Positions 34,850-36,323 of a DNA stretch of 36,323 bases are shown one piece after another (position 1 is the first letter of the stretch; each line of letters starts with the position of its first letter). The position numbers were made by a program, and so were the translations under genes. Origin of the DNA: Candidatus Uhrbacteria bacterium (GTDB lineage: Bacteria; Patescibacteriota; Patescibacteriia; UBA9934; GWF2-40-263); contig JACQSK010000021.1 in NCBI GenBank assembly GCA_016205975.1, positions 1-36,323 of the forward strand, given 5' to 3'. The notes beneath the pieces are model-generated. The model was not told where the DNA came from, made no database searches, and worked only from the letters and a program-made list of their open reading frames with translations.

Positions 34850-36323
34850 TCATCCGCGCTCGGAGGTCAGGGCCGGCACGGCCGCTTTTGAAAGAGACGG
34901 TGCAAGAGTCACACCAGCCACAGCCTCGGCTGGTTTTTTGGCTGGCAGGAACGGCACGAGGAACAGCAGGAAGCCCAGACCGATGGGATGATTGAGATAG
35001 GGCGAGAAAAAATGCGTGACGAAAACGAATACGAGGCTGCTCATGAGAGCGGTGAAGAGCCAGGCTTGGTCGGTCCATTGGTAACCCCGAAGGCGCTTGA
35101 GGAGTTCGTAGGCCGCATACAAAAACGCCGCCGGGCCCAGGATTCCCATCTTGAGCCATAGTTCCAGCCAACCCCACTCCATCGAGCTGGTCGTCCAGGT
35201 TCCATCAGGACGGATTTCTCGCACGCGCGGATCGTCGGTGATAAACGTCACGGACGCGCCAAAGCCCTGGCCCGTGAGCGGGCTGTGAAGGACGCTCTCC
35301 ACCATGGGAGCGAGCAGCTGCCATCGGCTTCTCACGGCGACATCGTCCTCGTTCGCGGTGCGTTCTTTGAGGGCGAGCGCCAGGTCATAGCCCGTGAGGT
35401 CTTGCGCGGGCAGCGGGAACAGAACGACCAGGGCGATCAAGACGATCGAGAGGAGTACGGCGCTCAGGCTCGATCCGGCAACGTGCAGGAGGTGTCTCAC
35501 CTTGGGGCGTAACTGCTGCCACAGGAGAACGGTCATACACGCGAGGGACACAGCGATCCCGATCCAGAAGCTGCGCGAGAGAGCCAGGAGCGCGGTGGCG
35601 ATCGGAAGACTTGAGAGGAGGACGAGGCCGCGACGGTTACGCGCGAAGACGGAGAACGACAGCAGGACAAGCCCAAAGATAATCGTAAACACTTGCGACT
35701 GAATGAACACGCGATACACGCCACCCAGGTTCGTGATCTCCGCCACGCGGCTGTCGCGGAAAAATGCGTAGGTCGGCAGCAGGACGTCGGGAGAGAAATG
35801 AGTGAAGACATAGAGGAGGGCCAGGGAGAGCCCAGACACCCAGAGCGCTCCTGAGGCCAAAAGCTGCAGGAGCTCTCCGCGCAACCTGGCGTTCCACGAC
35901 ACCGAGAGGATCGGGAGCAGATAGAGCAGGTAGAGGTAGGCGTTGCCGTCCCTGAAGACGGTGACTGCCTCGCGCTGAATCAATCCAACGACAAATCCGA
36001 GCGTCACGGCGAGACCCAGAAGGACAAAGGGCCGTGCGCGGCCATCGGTCAGGTTAAGTCGGTGGCGCTTTGTGGTCCACCCGATGAACCATCCCACCAT
36101 CACGCCTGCAAACAGCGCCATGCGAAGCGAGACGGAGAAGCCGTCGAGCTCAGAGGTGATGAGCGCCCCATGGGGGTTGGAAAACAGTTCGATGAAAACA
36201 AGGAACAGTCCCCTCTCCAGCCGGACGTAAGAAAGAATCGCCGTGCCCAGAGCGAGCGTCAACAAGAGCGCGACCGAGAGGCTGCTGCCGTAGGCGACGA
36301 GAGCCAGCGCGTACAAGAGGGCC
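34850..36323 (-). CDS. O-antigen ligase/polymerase-like polytopic membrane protein (5' end outside window)
   Basis: Many TM segments and a large loop containing GQGFGASVTFITDDPRVREIRPDGTWTTSSMEWGWLELWLKMGILG; frame stays open to the window edge. Confidence 0.75.
   Translation of the reverse strand, partial: ALLYALALVAYGSSLSVALLLTLALGTAILSYVRLERGLFLVFIELFSNPHGALITSELDGFSVSLRMALFAGVMVGWFIGWTTKRHRLNLTDGRARPFVLLGLAVTLGFVVGLIQREAVTVFRDGNAYLYLLYLLPILSVSWNARLRGELLQLLASGALWVSGLSLALLYVFTHFSPDVLLPTYAFFRDSRVAEITNLGGVYRVFIQSQVFTIIFGLVLLSFSVFARNRRGLVLLSSLPIATALLALSRSFWIGIAVSLACMTVLLWQQLRPKVRHLLHVAGSSLSAVLLSIVLIALVVLFPLPAQDLTGYDLALALKERTANEDDVAVRSRWQLLAPMVESVLHSPLTGQGFGASVTFITDDPRVREIRPDGTWTTSSMEWGWLELWLKMGILGPAAFLYAAYELLKRLRGYQWTDQAWLFTALMSSLVFVFVTHFFSPYLNHPIGLGFLLFLVPFLPAKKPAEAVAGVTLAPSLSKAAVPALTSERG

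Overview
The window is a dense, largely housekeeping bacterial region. Its gene content, compact operons and near-absence of Shine-Dalgarno (SD) sites suggest a Patescibacteria/CPR-type genome; this lineage call is inference only. Contents in order: a 5'-truncated membrane protein with 21-bp tandem repeats; a complete F1Fo ATP synthase operon (atpI-B-E-F-H-A-G-D-C); two adjacent proteins with beta-carbonic-anhydrase-like C-x-D...H-x-x-C signatures; a UvrD-like helicase fused to a Cas4/AddB-type nuclease; a 114-nt nested inverted repeat; a DciA/DUF721-like gene; mreB-mreC-mreD-PBP2; yibE/F; greA; lysS; a nucleotidyltransferase; a NUDIX hydrolase; alr; an ftsQ-like gene; a minus-strand operon (WecG/TagA glycosyltransferase, gltX, M23 peptidase, small membrane protein); clpB under a perfect CIRCE operator; a secreted repeat protein; a LigB/MEMO-like protein; a PriA homolog with degenerate ATPase motifs; def; fmt; and a minus-strand O-antigen-ligase-like membrane protein. 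The main cross-window observation is start-codon context: of 35 assigned starts, 32 have T at -1 and the other 3 have C. Eighteen read CTATG, almost none has an SD, and several have an extended -10 box only 8-10 nt upstream, which implies leaderless mRNAs. Other main leads are the inactivated-looking PriA, the carbonic-anhydrase-like pair, the 11654-11767 inverted repeat, and the greA and lysS leader structures. No rRNA, tRNA, CRISPR array or transposase was recognised.
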